A stretch of 27,549 nt of DNA from an uncultured Olsenella sp. (lineage in GTDB: Bacteria > Actinomycetota > Coriobacteriia > Coriobacteriales > Atopobiaceae). The position numbers and the translations under genes were made by a program. Shown in pieces: positions 14,423 to 22,039 of the stretch (the stretch's first letter is position 1; every line of letters begins with the position of its first letter). The stretch spans positions 1 to 27,549 of the forward strand of contig CAUGFC010000011.1 of NCBI GenBank assembly GCA_959598545.1, read 5' to 3'. The notes under the pieces are model-generated. The model made no database searches and had not been told where the DNA came from. It saw only the letters and a program-made list of their open reading frames with translations.

Positions 14423-15502
14423 TCAGTCTAGTCCGTACGCCTCCACGGGAACGGGATCGTACCAAGGGTCGGGACACGACGCCGCCCGGCGGGCTCGCTC
14501 GCGACCGTCCCATCTCACGCCGTCGATACGCTCGAGCTCGTCATGCAGCCACTGTCTCAGCCGACGACGGCGCACCCGCTCGTCCTCGCTGAGCCGCTCG
14601 TCGGGCAGGCCCAGGTCGCTTCGGACCCTTGCCACGATACCCTCCATGTAGTCCAAGTCGTCATAGAGCGCCTTGTCCAGCGCATAGGGCTTGAAGTCGA
14701 TGGCCAGCAGCTCGTTTTGCCGTCGGAGGTCATAGGAGATCTGGCGCGTCTCACGATGCACGCCACCGTGATAGTCAAACGCCACGCCCGAGAAGGGTGA
14801 GTCCTCGCACGTTGAGCCGAGAAACACGTCGGGCTTGCGCACTCCCGTCCCAAGGCGCGCCACGATCCGCTTCACCTCCAGAGGCTCGTTCATGGAAAGG
14901 ACGTGCAGGTGCCAGCCGCCCAAACCGGGTCTGAGGCCAAACCGCATGGAGAGGCGCGTCTCGTAGGGCGAGTTCGAGCGTACGCAGGCCTGCGTAAGCG
15001 CGGAGCGGACCTGGGCCACGCCGGGAGCTGGACCGAGTTGCTCGAGATGGGCCTGCACGAGCTCGGGCGAGGTGAGCGGGACCCGGCGATTGAGCATGCC
15101 GTCATCGAGGTCGGGTGCAATGGCATAGGTTCCGAGCAGCTCCCCCAGAAGAAAGATGAGCTCCAGCTGGGTGAGCCTCGGGGCCATCTGTACGAGAAGC
15201 TGTTCGGGAGAGACGCAGAGGACGCCAGGAGAGAGCTCGATTGCCGAGTCGGCGGGCAGAGGGTCCTTTGACGTGTGAACGCGCAGGTTCGCCCTCGGCC
15301 TTCGGTTGACGGTGGGCGCCACGAGCACGTGAACGGGAGATGTGAGCGTCGGGTAGCACTCGAGAAGGGCCTCGACCTCCACGCGCGTGGGACGCTCTCC
15401 CGGACAGACGGCGCTACAGCGGTCCCCCATGGCGAGACGGCAACAGAGGCGCAGATCCCGAAGCGCCTCGAGGGCGGTGGCATGTGAGAGCAACATGGAC
15501 AT
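14423..15502 (-). CDS. Hypothetical protein with a DUF559/Vsr-like nuclease-type C-terminal region
   Basis: A 359-residue protein unrelated to its sugar-pathway neighbours. Residues 74-125 (RVHTSKD, then VLCVSPEQLLVQMAPRL and an ELLG segment) resemble the middle part of actinobacterial AbiEi/DUF559-type proteins. Residues 178-270 carry a possible PD-(D/E)xK nuclease pattern: SPYETRL with Glu181, KPDVF with Asp225, then FDYHGGVH at 242-249 and YDLRRQNEL. Family and function are inferred by pattern only. No clear ribosome site precedes the ATG at 15502; the ATG two codons further in (15496) is equally possible. The gene is bracketed by two family A repeats in the same orientation, which separate it from lacAB and the deacetylase. 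It may be a defence-related or cargo gene. Confidence 0.65.
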   Translation of the reverse strand: MSMLLSHATALEALRDLRLCCRLAMGDRCSAVCPGERPTRVEVEALLECYPTLTSPVHVLVAPTVNRRPRANLRVHTSKDPLPADSAIELSPGVLCVSPEQLLVQMAPRLTQLELIFLLGELLGTYAIAPDLDDGMLNRRVPLTSPELVQAHLEQLGPAPGVAQVRSALTQACVRSNSPYETRLSMRFGLRPGLGGWHLHVLSMNEPLEVKRIVARLGTGVRKPDVFLGSTCEDSPFSGVAFDYHGGVHRETRQISYDLRRQNELLAIDFKPYALDKALYDDLDYMEGIVARVRSDLGLPDERLSEDERVRRRRLRQWLHDELERIDGVRWDGRERARRAASCPDPWYDPVPVEAYGLD

Positions 15503-15940
15503 GCGCCGATGGTAGCCGCAGACGCGCTTACGCCCGCGAGTTATGCTGACGCGCGCCTGACGCCTGGCTTTCCGCTGTCTCCCGCCACGACCCTACGCTG
15601 CAACGCTCTTCTCGACGTTGGGTTCCCGTCATGGGAAACGCACACATCGTATCCGCTCAGGGCCTGGTTCCAACCGCCCAGGGACCGCACGCGAAACTGT
15701 TCCTTGGGGCCCGCGACGGACGGCAACGATCGGTGACGGAACGGACATGGTGCGAGAAAAGCCGTCCTGTGTACCGGTTTACGTCACGGCAACCGGTGCA
15801 CGGGGCGGCTTTTCTGCGCGCCGCAGGTCCAATCCGGTACACAGGCGCGTTTTTCTCGCATGGCGACGCTCGACATAGCGGCGCGGCCGGGAGGCACCTC
15901 GCTTCCCGGCCGCACGCACGCGTGGCATATGTGCCCGACG
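15503..15940. other. Spacer between the hypothetical gene and the deacetylase
   Basis: No gene was recognised. The first 245 nt contain only weak inverted repeats such as TTCCC-gtcat-GGGAA near 15625. The rest is the second family A repeat and a short leader to the 3' end of the deacetylase gene. The promoter of the hypothetical gene should be in its first part, but no convincing hexamers were seen. Confidence 0.55.
15750..15860. repeat. Family A structured repeat, copy 2
   Basis: TGCGAGAAAA (15751-15760) mirrors TTTTCTCGCA (15851-15860). The inner stem GTGTACCGGTT (15769-15779) pairs with AACCGGTGCAC (15791-15801), with one G-T wobble. AGAAAAGCC (15755-15763) pairs with GGCTTTTCT (15807-15815). 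The layout is identical to copy 1, and the loop length (11 nt) is the same. The last stem pair is T-A here and C-G in copy 1, a compensatory change. It lies just past the 3' end of the deacetylase gene. Confidence 0.75.
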
Positions 15941-17107
15941 CTACTTGACGAGCGTGCCACCCACGTAGGTGGCGGCGAGCGTCATGTCGGCGTTGAAGAC
16001 CGTGAGGTCGGCGTCGCGACCGGGCTTGATGAAGCCGAAGCGCTCCTCGATGTGGGCGGAGCGGGCGGCGACCTCGGTGGCCATGCGGATGGCCTTCTCG
16101 GCGGTCACGACCTCCCAGTCCACGACGTTCTTGACGCCCTCGGCGAGCGTGAGGACCGAGCCTGCGATCGAGCCGGTGCTGCCGTCTTCCAGACGCAGGT
16201 AGCAGAGGCCGTCCTTCATGACGACGGGCAGGCCGCCGGACATGTACTCGCCCTCGGGCATTCCGCCGCAGCCGAGACAGTCGGTGATCAGGACCGTGTG
16301 GTCCCAGCCCTTGGCCGTGACCAGGGCCTTGAGGGCGGCCGGCGAGACGTGCTTGCCGTCGCAGATGACCTCGGCGTAGGTGCCGTTGGTGGTCATGGCG
16401 CCACCCACGACGCCCGGGTCGCGGTGGTGCAGGCCGCGCTGGCCGTTGTAGGTGTGGACGAAGCAGCTCGCGCCGGCGTTGACGGCGGCGAGGACCTCGT
16501 CGTAGTGCGCGTCGGAGTGGCCGATGCAGGTGACCACGTCGCGCTGGTCGAGGGCGGCGCAGTACTCGGGCGCGCCGTCCTTCTCGGCCGCAAGGGCGCT
16601 CTTGACGATGCGGCCGCCAGCGCACTCCTGCCAGCGGTCGAACGTCTCGACGCTCGGGTCGATCAGGTAGACCGGGTTCTGGGCGCCCACGTGGGCCTCA
16701 GTGAAGAACGGGCCCTCGAGGTAGATGCCGCCGATGCGCGCACCCGTGAAGGACTCGTCGCGGCCCTCGTCGGCGGCGGCGATGGCGGAGCAGGAGTCCG
16801 CGATCTGGTCGACGGACTCGGTGAACGTGGTGGGCAGCCAGCAGGTGGTGCCGCGACGGGCCAGCTCCACGCTCGAGGCGTCGATGCCCGCGGGGTCGCG
16901 GTCGGTGGTGGCGTGGTTGTAGAAGCCGTGGATGTGCGTGTCCACGAGACCCGGGCCCACGATGCAGCCGGAGAGGTCGTGAATCTCGCAGCCGGGAGCC
17001 TCCTCGGACCAGCCCACGAACTTGCCGTCGGCGATGGTGAGGTAGCCGCCCTGCATGACGGCGCCTGGGAGGACGAACTTCTCAGCCTTGATGGCGAACG
17101 TGCTCAT
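15941..17107 (-). CDS. nagA: N-acetylhexosamine-6-phosphate deacetylase (NagA/AgaA type)
   Basis: A 388-residue amidohydrolase that removes acetate from N-acetylgalactosamine- or N-acetylglucosamine-6-phosphate in the cytoplasm. Metal and active-site motifs: DTHIHG with His58 and His60, LEGPFF with Glu131, GHSDA with His197, His218 in HTYNG, DGKHVSP with His253, and the catalytic Asp276 in ITDCLG. AGGGGGAA precedes the ATG. It is the last gene of the minus-strand run PTS-2...gntR-agaS, and a 12-bp hairpin separates it from agaS. Next to agaS the likely substrate is GalNAc-6-P (the AgaA role), although activity on GlcNAc-6-P cannot be excluded. HTYNGQ replaces the more usual histidine-x-(F/Y)-NAM. 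Confidence 0.93.
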   Translation of the reverse strand: MSTFAIKAEKFVLPGAVMQGGYLTIADGKFVGWSEEAPGCEIHDLSGCIVGPGLVDTHIHGFYNHATTDRDPAGIDASSVELARRGTTCWLPTTFTESVDQIADSCSAIAAADEGRDESFTGARIGGIYLEGPFFTEAHVGAQNPVYLIDPSVETFDRWQECAGGRIVKSALAAEKDGAPEYCAALDQRDVVTCIGHSDAHYDEVLAAVNAGASCFVHTYNGQRGLHHRDPGVVGGAMTTNGTYAEVICDGKHVSPAALKALVTAKGWDHTVLITDCLGCGGMPEGEYMSGGLPVVMKDGLCYLRLEDGSTGSIAGSVLTLAEGVKNVVDWEVVTAEKAIRMATEVAARSAHIEERFGFIKPGRDADLTVFNADMTLAATYVGGTLVK

Positions 17108-17127
17108 TGCGATTCCCCCTTGGAGAA

Positions 17128-17152
17128 CGGCCCGGGGAGGCTCCCCGGGCCG
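17128..17152 (-). terminator. Perfect 12-bp hairpin between agaS and the deacetylase gene
   Basis: CGGCCCGGGGAG (17128-17139) and CTCCCCGGGCCG (17141-17152) are exact inverse copies with one base between. On the minus strand TTCTCC follows. It is probably an attenuating or mRNA-protecting intercistronic hairpin and could be a weak terminator after agaS. Confidence 0.6.
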
Positions 17153-17175
17153 ATCGAGTCAGACAGTGTCCGCGC

Positions 17176-18342
17176 CTACGCCTCGAACGGGTGGATGGTG
17201 ACGCCCTTGACCACGCGGTTGACGGTGCCGGTGGGGCTCGGCGTGTCGGGGGTGTTGCCCACGCGCACGGAGTTGAGCAGCGACACCGTCTGCGCGACCA
17301 TGACGAACGGCAGCGCGAGGTAGCCCTCGGGCAGCGCGTCGTAGCCGGCGAAGGTGAAGGACTCGCCGTCGAAGACCGGGCCGCAGTCCTGCTGGACGGC
17401 GATGGTCTTCTGCGCGATCTTGTCGCCGCCGATCTCGTTCAGGATGTCGAGGTCGTACTGGCGGGTGTACTCGTCGTTGTTCATGAAGACGAACACGAGG
17501 GTCTTGTCGTCGACGAAGGACTTGGGCCCATGGCGATAGCCCATGGAGCTGTCCCAGGAGGTGGCGACGAGGCCGTGGGCGAGCTCGAGGATCTTGAGCT
17601 GACTCTCCTGGGCGAGGCCCACGAAGGAGCCGGAGCCGAGGTAGGTCACGCGGTTGAAGTCACCGGCCAGGAAGGCGGCGACCTCGTCCTCGCGGGCGAC
17701 GACCTCCTCGCCCATCTTGGCGATCTGCTCGACCCAGGCGGCCTTCTCGTCGAGGGAGGCGGAGTCGAAGATGAGGGTGGAGAGCAGCGTCATGCAGCTG
17801 TAGGAGCCGGTCATGGCGAAGCCCTTGTCGTTGGCGCGCGGGATGAGCAGCGTGAGGGCACGCGGGTCATCGGCGGACTCGACGGCAAGGCGCCCCTCGG
17901 GGGCGCAGGTGATGTTGAGGAAGCGGACGTTCTTCACGAACTTGCCGGCGATCTCCACGGCAGCCAGGGACTCGGGGCTGTTGCCGGAGCGGGCGAACGA
18001 GACGAGCACGGTGGGCTCGTCGGGGTTCAGGAAGTCGCGCGGCGCGGAGACGATGTCGGTCGTGGCGATCGGCTTGAAGTCGTAGAGCGAGCGGTCGCCG
18101 GCGTGGCGCAGGTAGGGAGCGACGGTGTCGCCCACGTAGTCGGAGGTGCCGGCACCGGTGAACACCACGGAGAGGCGGCCATCGCCCATGGCGCGCGCCT
18201 CGGCGAGAAACGCCGTGATGGCGTCGAGGTTGGCCTTGTAGATCTCCAGCGTGTCGCGCCAGAGCTCCGGCTGCTGCTTGATCTCGGCGGTGGTGATCTG
18301 CGCCCCCATGCCGGTGAGGGTCTCCACGTCCTTCTCGAACAT
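17176..18342 (-). CDS. agaS: SIS-domain galactosamine-6-phosphate deaminase/isomerase AgaS
   Basis: A 388-residue protein with two sugar isomerase (SIS) domains. AgaS-type enzymes turn galactosamine-6-phosphate into tagatose-6-phosphate plus ammonia. The first SIS domain shows FTGAGTSDYVGD at 61-72 and SFARSGNSPESLA at 115-127. The second half contains the AgaS-like segment WDSSMGYRHGPKSFVDD, which separates it from the amidotransferase GlmS; no glutaminase domain is present. AAGGGAGCAGGT precedes the ATG. It lies between the GntR regulator and the deacetylase, which would supply its substrate. Its product joins the LacAB branch at tagatose-6-P. Confidence 0.93.
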   Translation of the reverse strand: MFEKDVETLTGMGAQITTAEIKQQPELWRDTLEIYKANLDAITAFLAEARAMGDGRLSVVFTGAGTSDYVGDTVAPYLRHAGDRSLYDFKPIATTDIVSAPRDFLNPDEPTVLVSFARSGNSPESLAAVEIAGKFVKNVRFLNITCAPEGRLAVESADDPRALTLLIPRANDKGFAMTGSYSCMTLLSTLIFDSASLDEKAAWVEQIAKMGEEVVAREDEVAAFLAGDFNRVTYLGSGSFVGLAQESQLKILELAHGLVATSWDSSMGYRHGPKSFVDDKTLVFVFMNNDEYTRQYDLDILNEIGGDKIAQKTIAVQQDCGPVFDGESFTFAGYDALPEGYLALPFVMVAQTVSLLNSVRVGNTPDTPSPTGTVNRVVKGVTIHPFEA

Positions 18343-18370
18343 ACCTGCTCCCTTCCCCAGGCCCGCAGGC

Positions 18371-19099
18371 CTAGCTTCTAAGGTGTGTGACCTTGTATTT
18401 GAACTGGTCGGCGCGTGCCACGCTGTGCGTGTACTCGACGACCATGTTCTTCACGTTGTAGGTGGTGCGCACGAGCTCCAGCACCGGCGCGCCCTCGGCG
18501 ATGCCGAGGTCGGCGGCATCCGAGCCCCGGGCGATGCTGGCGTAGAACTCCTCGTCGGCCTGGCGGATCTTCTCGTGGTAGGTCTGCTCCATGACGTCAT
18601 AGAGCGAGTGGGCGGCGAGCTCCGCGCGGGTGAGACCGGCGAAGAGGCGCTCAGGGAGGTAGGTGCGCTCGACCATCATCGGCACGTCGTCCGCGAGACG
18701 CAGGCGACGCATGCGGAAGACGCGGTCGCCGAGACGCAGGCGAAGGTGCTCCGCGACGCTCTTGGTGGCCTCGAGGGCCTCGAACTCGAGGATGACGGTC
18801 TTGGGGACGCGCCCGAGGCCACGCATCTGCTCGGTGAAGCTGTAGGCACCCATGAGGTTGGTGGCCTCGCGCGACGAGTCGGAGACGAAGGTGCCCTTGC
18901 CGTGCTTGCGGCTAATCAGGCCGAGCGTCTCGAGCTCCTTGAGGGCGAGACGAACCGTAGTGCGCGAGAGGCCGTAGCGCTCCGAGAGGTCTCGCTCGGA
19001 GGGCAGCAGGTCGCCCGGCTCCATGTCGTTCTCGATCTTCTCGCGAAGGAGGTCCACGAGCTGGTCGTAGAGCGGCTGCTTTCTCGAGGTCGTTGCCAT
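18371..19099 (-). CDS. GntR/HutC-family regulator with UTRA domain
   Basis: A 242-residue repressor. The winged helix-turn-helix occupies about residues 8-75 (GDLLPSERDLSERYGLSRTTVRLALKEL...GKGTFV), and a UTRA effector domain about 90-235 ends in EYTHSVARADQFKYKV. This architecture is that of NagR, DasR and AgaR2, which sense amino-sugar phosphates. AAGGGGGG precedes the ATG. It is 28 nt upstream of agaS and downstream of the PTS-2 genes, so it probably controls them by feedback. A TGGTTACTACCA dyad upstream of the PTS-2 IIA gene is a candidate operator. Confidence 0.93.
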   Translation of the reverse strand: MATTSRKQPLYDQLVDLLREKIENDMEPGDLLPSERDLSERYGLSRTTVRLALKELETLGLISRKHGKGTFVSDSSREATNLMGAYSFTEQMRGLGRVPKTVILEFEALEATKSVAEHLRLRLGDRVFRMRRLRLADDVPMMVERTYLPERLFAGLTRAELAAHSLYDVMEQTYHEKIRQADEEFYASIARGSDAADLGIAEGAPVLELVRTTYNVKNMVVEYTHSVARADQFKYKVTHLRS

Positions 19100-19205
19100 G
19101 CGCCCCCCTTCAGCTCGTCATTCGATATGCCCAGAGCGCGAGACGGACATTCCATGAGGCATCTGCCTCGCGCGGTCCAGACATACCCAGCGGGTAGAGA
19201 GAGAA

Positions 19206-19236
19206 GGGAGGCGCGCGGAAAGTCCACGCGCCCCCC
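19206..19236 (-). terminator. Terminator-like hairpin after PTS-2 IID
   Basis: GGGAGGCGCG (19206-19215) pairs with CGCGCCCCCC (19227-19236): 10 bp with one G-T pair. On the minus strand TTCTCTCTCTAC follows. It comes 16 nt after the IID stop and separates the transporter genes from gntR-agaS-nagA, so it probably reduces rather than abolishes read-through. Confidence 0.6.
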
Positions 19237-19251
19237 TTCGGGTAGAGCGAA

Positions 19252-20331
19252 CTACCAGATGCTCGGCCAGATGCCGCAGCCGGAGCCCAGAATACCGATG
19301 ACGAAGAGCAGGAGAATGCCCTTGATCGGGGTGAAGTTGTGCTTCGCGAACAGGTAGTAGAGCAGAAGCACGAGGGCCAGCGGGACGAGCTTGGGCATCA
19401 CGGAGTCGAGGGTGGAAGCCACGGAGTAGCTGACCGGGGACTCGGTGACGGTGCCGTAGGTGACCTGGCTCATGCCGTTGCCGAGGTCGACGATGCCGGT
19501 GGTGACGGCGTTGCCGTTGGCATCAGCGGCGGTGAGGGGGTTGCCCTCCATGTCGGTCATGGCAAGGGAGCCAGCCTCAGCGGTCTCGGTGTCAACGGCG
19601 AGGTCGGCGAAGTTCTCGGCCTCCTCGTTGGAGACGACCACGGTGGTGGCGGAGAGGCCACGGGTGGTGCCGTTCGGGATCGTGAGGTTGATCTGGGTGG
19701 CGCCCATGGTGACCGTCAGCGCGCCGACGACGAAGACGCCGAGGATGGAGGCAGCGCGGGTGAAGGCCTGCATGTTGGCGGTGAGGGCGTCAATGGCGCT
19801 CGTACCGACCTTGTAGGACCAGTTCATGAGGCCGAAGCGGCACGCAGCCTGGGCGACGTTGAAGATCACCAGGAAGATGAACGGGGCGGCGATGGAGCCG
19901 TCGATGGCCATGTTCGAGGTGATGCCGGCCGTGATCGGCACGAGCGTCAGCCAGAACAGGGCGTCGCCGATGCCGCCGAGCGGGGAGGCAGCGGAGATGC
20001 GGACGGCGCGGATCGTCTGGGTGTCAACCTTGTTCTGCTCGAGGGAGAGAACGATGCCCATGACGAAGGTCACCAGGAACGGGTGCGTGTTGATGAAGTC
20101 CAGGTTGTGGTACATCGACGCAGCGAGGTCGTTCTTGTTGGTGTGGACCTTCTCGAGACCGGGGATCATGGCGAAGAGCCAGCCGCCGGACTGCATGGTC
20201 TCGTAGTTGAACGAAGACTGGAGCCAGTAGGAGCGCAGAGCCATGCGGTTCAGCGTCTTCTGGTCCACGTTAGGAGCCGGGGTAAGGTCCTCGTACTGGG
20301 CGGGAACCTCGAACTCAGTCTTAGATGCCAT
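19252..20331 (-). CDS. PTS mannose-family IID subunit (PTS-2) with a long inserted loop
   Basis: A 359-residue IID membrane subunit, far longer than PTS-1 IID (277). The N-terminal half has SFNYETMQSGG, the FINTHP segment and SPLGGIGDALFWLTLVPI, all typical. Between two hydrophobic segments, about residues 213-304, lies an extra hydrophilic, acidic and Thr/Ser-rich region of roughly 80 residues with no family counterpart known to me. The C-terminal helices (KLVPLALVLLLYYLF onward) then resume. The ATG at 20331 overlaps the IIC end by 11 nt and has GGAGGT 10 nt upstream; an ATG at 20349 is possible. With IIC it should form the membrane channel. Confidence 0.9.
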   Translation of the reverse strand: MASKTEFEVPAQYEDLTPAPNVDQKTLNRMALRSYWLQSSFNYETMQSGGWLFAMIPGLEKVHTNKNDLAASMYHNLDFINTHPFLVTFVMGIVLSLEQNKVDTQTIRAVRISAASPLGGIGDALFWLTLVPITAGITSNMAIDGSIAAPFIFLVIFNVAQAACRFGLMNWSYKVGTSAIDALTANMQAFTRAASILGVFVVGALTVTMGATQINLTIPNGTTRGLSATTVVVSNEEAENFADLAVDTETAEAGSLAMTDMEGNPLTAADANGNAVTTGIVDLGNGMSQVTYGTVTESPVSYSVASTLDSVMPKLVPLALVLLLYYLFAKHNFTPIKGILLLFVIGILGSGCGIWPSIW

Positions 20332-21121
20332 CGGTGAAGTCACCTCCATCAGAGACAGCGCCCTTCAGCTCGGTCTGCTGCTGGAAGTCCCAGAAGGCGA
20401 AGCCGAAGCCGATGAGGGTGAGGATGAGCAGGGCGGGGCCGGAGATGGCCTCGATGTTGGTCGCGATGAGGGCGAGGCCGAAGCCCATGAAGAAGAAGCC
20501 CCACATGTCGCGGCTCATCATGATCTTGAGCAGGATGGCGAAGCCGACGAACTTCATCATGTTGCCCGCCTGGGACAGACCGGTGTTGAGCCACTCAGGA
20601 ATGGCGTCGACGATGGTCTGGCCGAAGGTCTGGCCGCCGATGAAGAACAGGGTGACGATGAAGGCGAAGATCAGGCCGAGGATGACCTCGGAGACGATCG
20701 TCCACTTCGTGATGCCCTTGGTGTCGGCGTTGACCGCGCAGCCACGGAAGAACTCGAGGAGCGGGGCACGGAGCGTGAAGAAGAGCGTCACGCCGTACTG
20801 GCCGAGAAGGGCGAACGGAATGGCGAGGGCGACGGCGGCGTTGGCGTCGACGTTCTCGAGCGTGCAGGCGAAGATGGCCGCCATGATGCCACCGATGACC
20901 GCGTTGGGCGGCTGGGCGCCACCGATCGGCATGTTACCGATGGTCATGAGCTGATAGGTACCACCAACGACGAGACCGAGCTCGACGTTGCCAAGGATGG
21001 CACCCACGATGGGACCCGTCACGATCGGCTGGTACAGCGACTCGAGCAGGTCGAACTGGTCGATGGCCGCGATAAACGTGACGATGAAGATGAGAGCAAT
21101 CTGGACGATTGAGACCTCCAT
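20321..21121 (-). CDS. PTS mannose-family IIC subunit (PTS-2)
   Basis: A 266-residue polytopic membrane protein. Its N-terminal half (IAAIDQFDLLESLYQPIVTGPIVG, then GTYQLMTIGNMPIGGAQPPNAVIGG) is typical of IIC subunits of GalNAc/sorbose-type mannose-family PTS. An AAGGAGGG ribosome site defines the ATG at 21121; an in-frame upstream extension has none. Its last codons overlap the IID start, and the IID ribosome site lies inside this gene. Placement with agaS and the deacetylase suggests GalNAc or a derivative as substrate; this is contextual. Confidence 0.92.
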   Translation of the reverse strand: MEVSIVQIALIFIVTFIAAIDQFDLLESLYQPIVTGPIVGAILGNVELGLVVGGTYQLMTIGNMPIGGAQPPNAVIGGIMAAIFACTLENVDANAAVALAIPFALLGQYGVTLFFTLRAPLLEFFRGCAVNADTKGITKWTIVSEVILGLIFAFIVTLFFIGGQTFGQTIVDAIPEWLNTGLSQAGNMMKFVGFAILLKIMMSRDMWGFFFMGFGLALIATNIEAISGPALLILTLIGFGFAFWDFQQQTELKGAVSDGGDFTDGI

Positions 21122-21205
21122 CTGTGTCCCTCCTTTCGTGTGTCTTAGGTAAGACTTCCCTATCGTGCGCGACTGGCTGCCGCGCACCAAGAACCCTGTG
21201 GTCGC

Positions 21206-21688
21206 TTACGAGAAAAGCTTGTTGACGTCCTCGACCGGCGTGCTCGGGACACGCCTGATCTCCAGCTCGACCCCCCTCTCCTGAAGCTCGCGGAAGGCGG
21301 CGACATCCTCGTCGCTCACTGCGACCGAAGTGGCGACCTGCCGCTTTCCCTCTGCCATGTGCATGTTGCCAATGTTGACCTTCTTGATGGGCACGCCGCC
21401 CTTGACGAGCGTGAGCACATCTTCAGGGTTCTCACAGATGATGAAGATCTTCTGCTTCGGCGAGGCCTTGCCGATGATCTCGATGGTGTGCTGGAGCGAG
21501 AAGAACCTGGTGGCGACACCGGTGGGGGCGGCCATCTTCATGAGGTTCTGACGCATGGTGTTGGTGGAGACCTCGTCGTTGGCAACGAGGATCAGGTTGG
21601 CGCCGATCGTGGAGTTCCACTGGGTGGCGACCTGGCCGTGGATCAGACGGTTGTCGATGCGGGTGAGAAGAATGTTGGGCTCTGCCAT
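21206..21688 (-). CDS. PTS mannose-family IIB subunit (PTS-2)
   Basis: A 160-residue cytoplasmic IIB with the phospho-histidine at residue 17 in RIDNRLIHGQVATQW. The body (NLILVANDEVSTN, FFSLQHTIEII, IICENPEDVLTLVKGG) follows the family. AAAGGGA precedes the ATG at 21688; the in-frame upstream ATG lacks one. It lies 66 nt after yajC and 84 nt before IIC. Similarity to the PTS-1 IIB is only moderate, so the two systems probably differ in substrate. Confidence 0.93.
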   Translation of the reverse strand: MAEPNILLTRIDNRLIHGQVATQWNSTIGANLILVANDEVSTNTMRQNLMKMAAPTGVATRFFSLQHTIEIIGKASPKQKIFIICENPEDVLTLVKGGVPIKKVNIGNMHMAEGKRQVATSVAVSDEDVAAFRELQERGVELEIRRVPSTPVEDVNKLFS

Positions 21689-21754
21689 CTTTATCCCTTT
21701 CTCTTGCTGCCGAGTCTTCAAACGTGAGGGGCCGGGCCCGCTCACGGGACTGCC

Positions 21755-22039
21755 CTAGTCGATCTGCTGGATCGCGTAGCGCGAGACGTCGAGGGTGGCA
21801 CCGGAGCGGACCTTCACCGCCACGCGGTCGCCGTCGATCTCCTTGACGGTGCCGAAGATGCCACCGGCGAACATGACCTCTTGGCCGGGCGCGAGCTCCT
21901 TGTGCACCTTCGCGAAGTACTGACGCTTCTTGCGCATCTTCACGTACGACCAGATGGTGAAGACCACGCCCATGAGGACGAGGAAGACGAGAAGGACGAC
22001 GGAGGACGCCAGGACGTTGTCGAGGAAGTTCTCCGGCAT
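21755..22039 (-). CDS. yajC: YajC-family small membrane protein inside the PTS-2 operon
   Basis: A 94-residue YajC-type protein: one N-terminal transmembrane segment (about residues 12-33), the basic MRKKRQYFAK turn, and the compact C-terminal domain with ELAPGQEVMFAGGIFGTVKEIDGDRVAVKV. YajC is an accessory subunit of the Sec translocon that associates with SecDF. Here it is not near secDF but between the IIA and IIB genes. Its ATG overlaps the IIA stop by one base (TAATG), so it is translationally coupled to IIA. Streptococcal hyaluronan-type PTS loci carry a similar yajC from memory. A role in inserting or stabilising the PTS membrane subunits is inferred. Confidence 0.9.
   Translation of the reverse strand: MPENFLDNVLASSVVLLVFLVLMGVVFTIWSYVKMRKKRQYFAKVHKELAPGQEVMFAGGIFGTVKEIDGDRVAVKVRSGATLDVSRYAIQQID

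Noticed and set aside
14315..14651. Small open frames at the family A repeats
   Set aside because: Both copies of the repeat give similar peptide fragments because the DNA repeats, and the frames run into antisense of the hypothetical gene.
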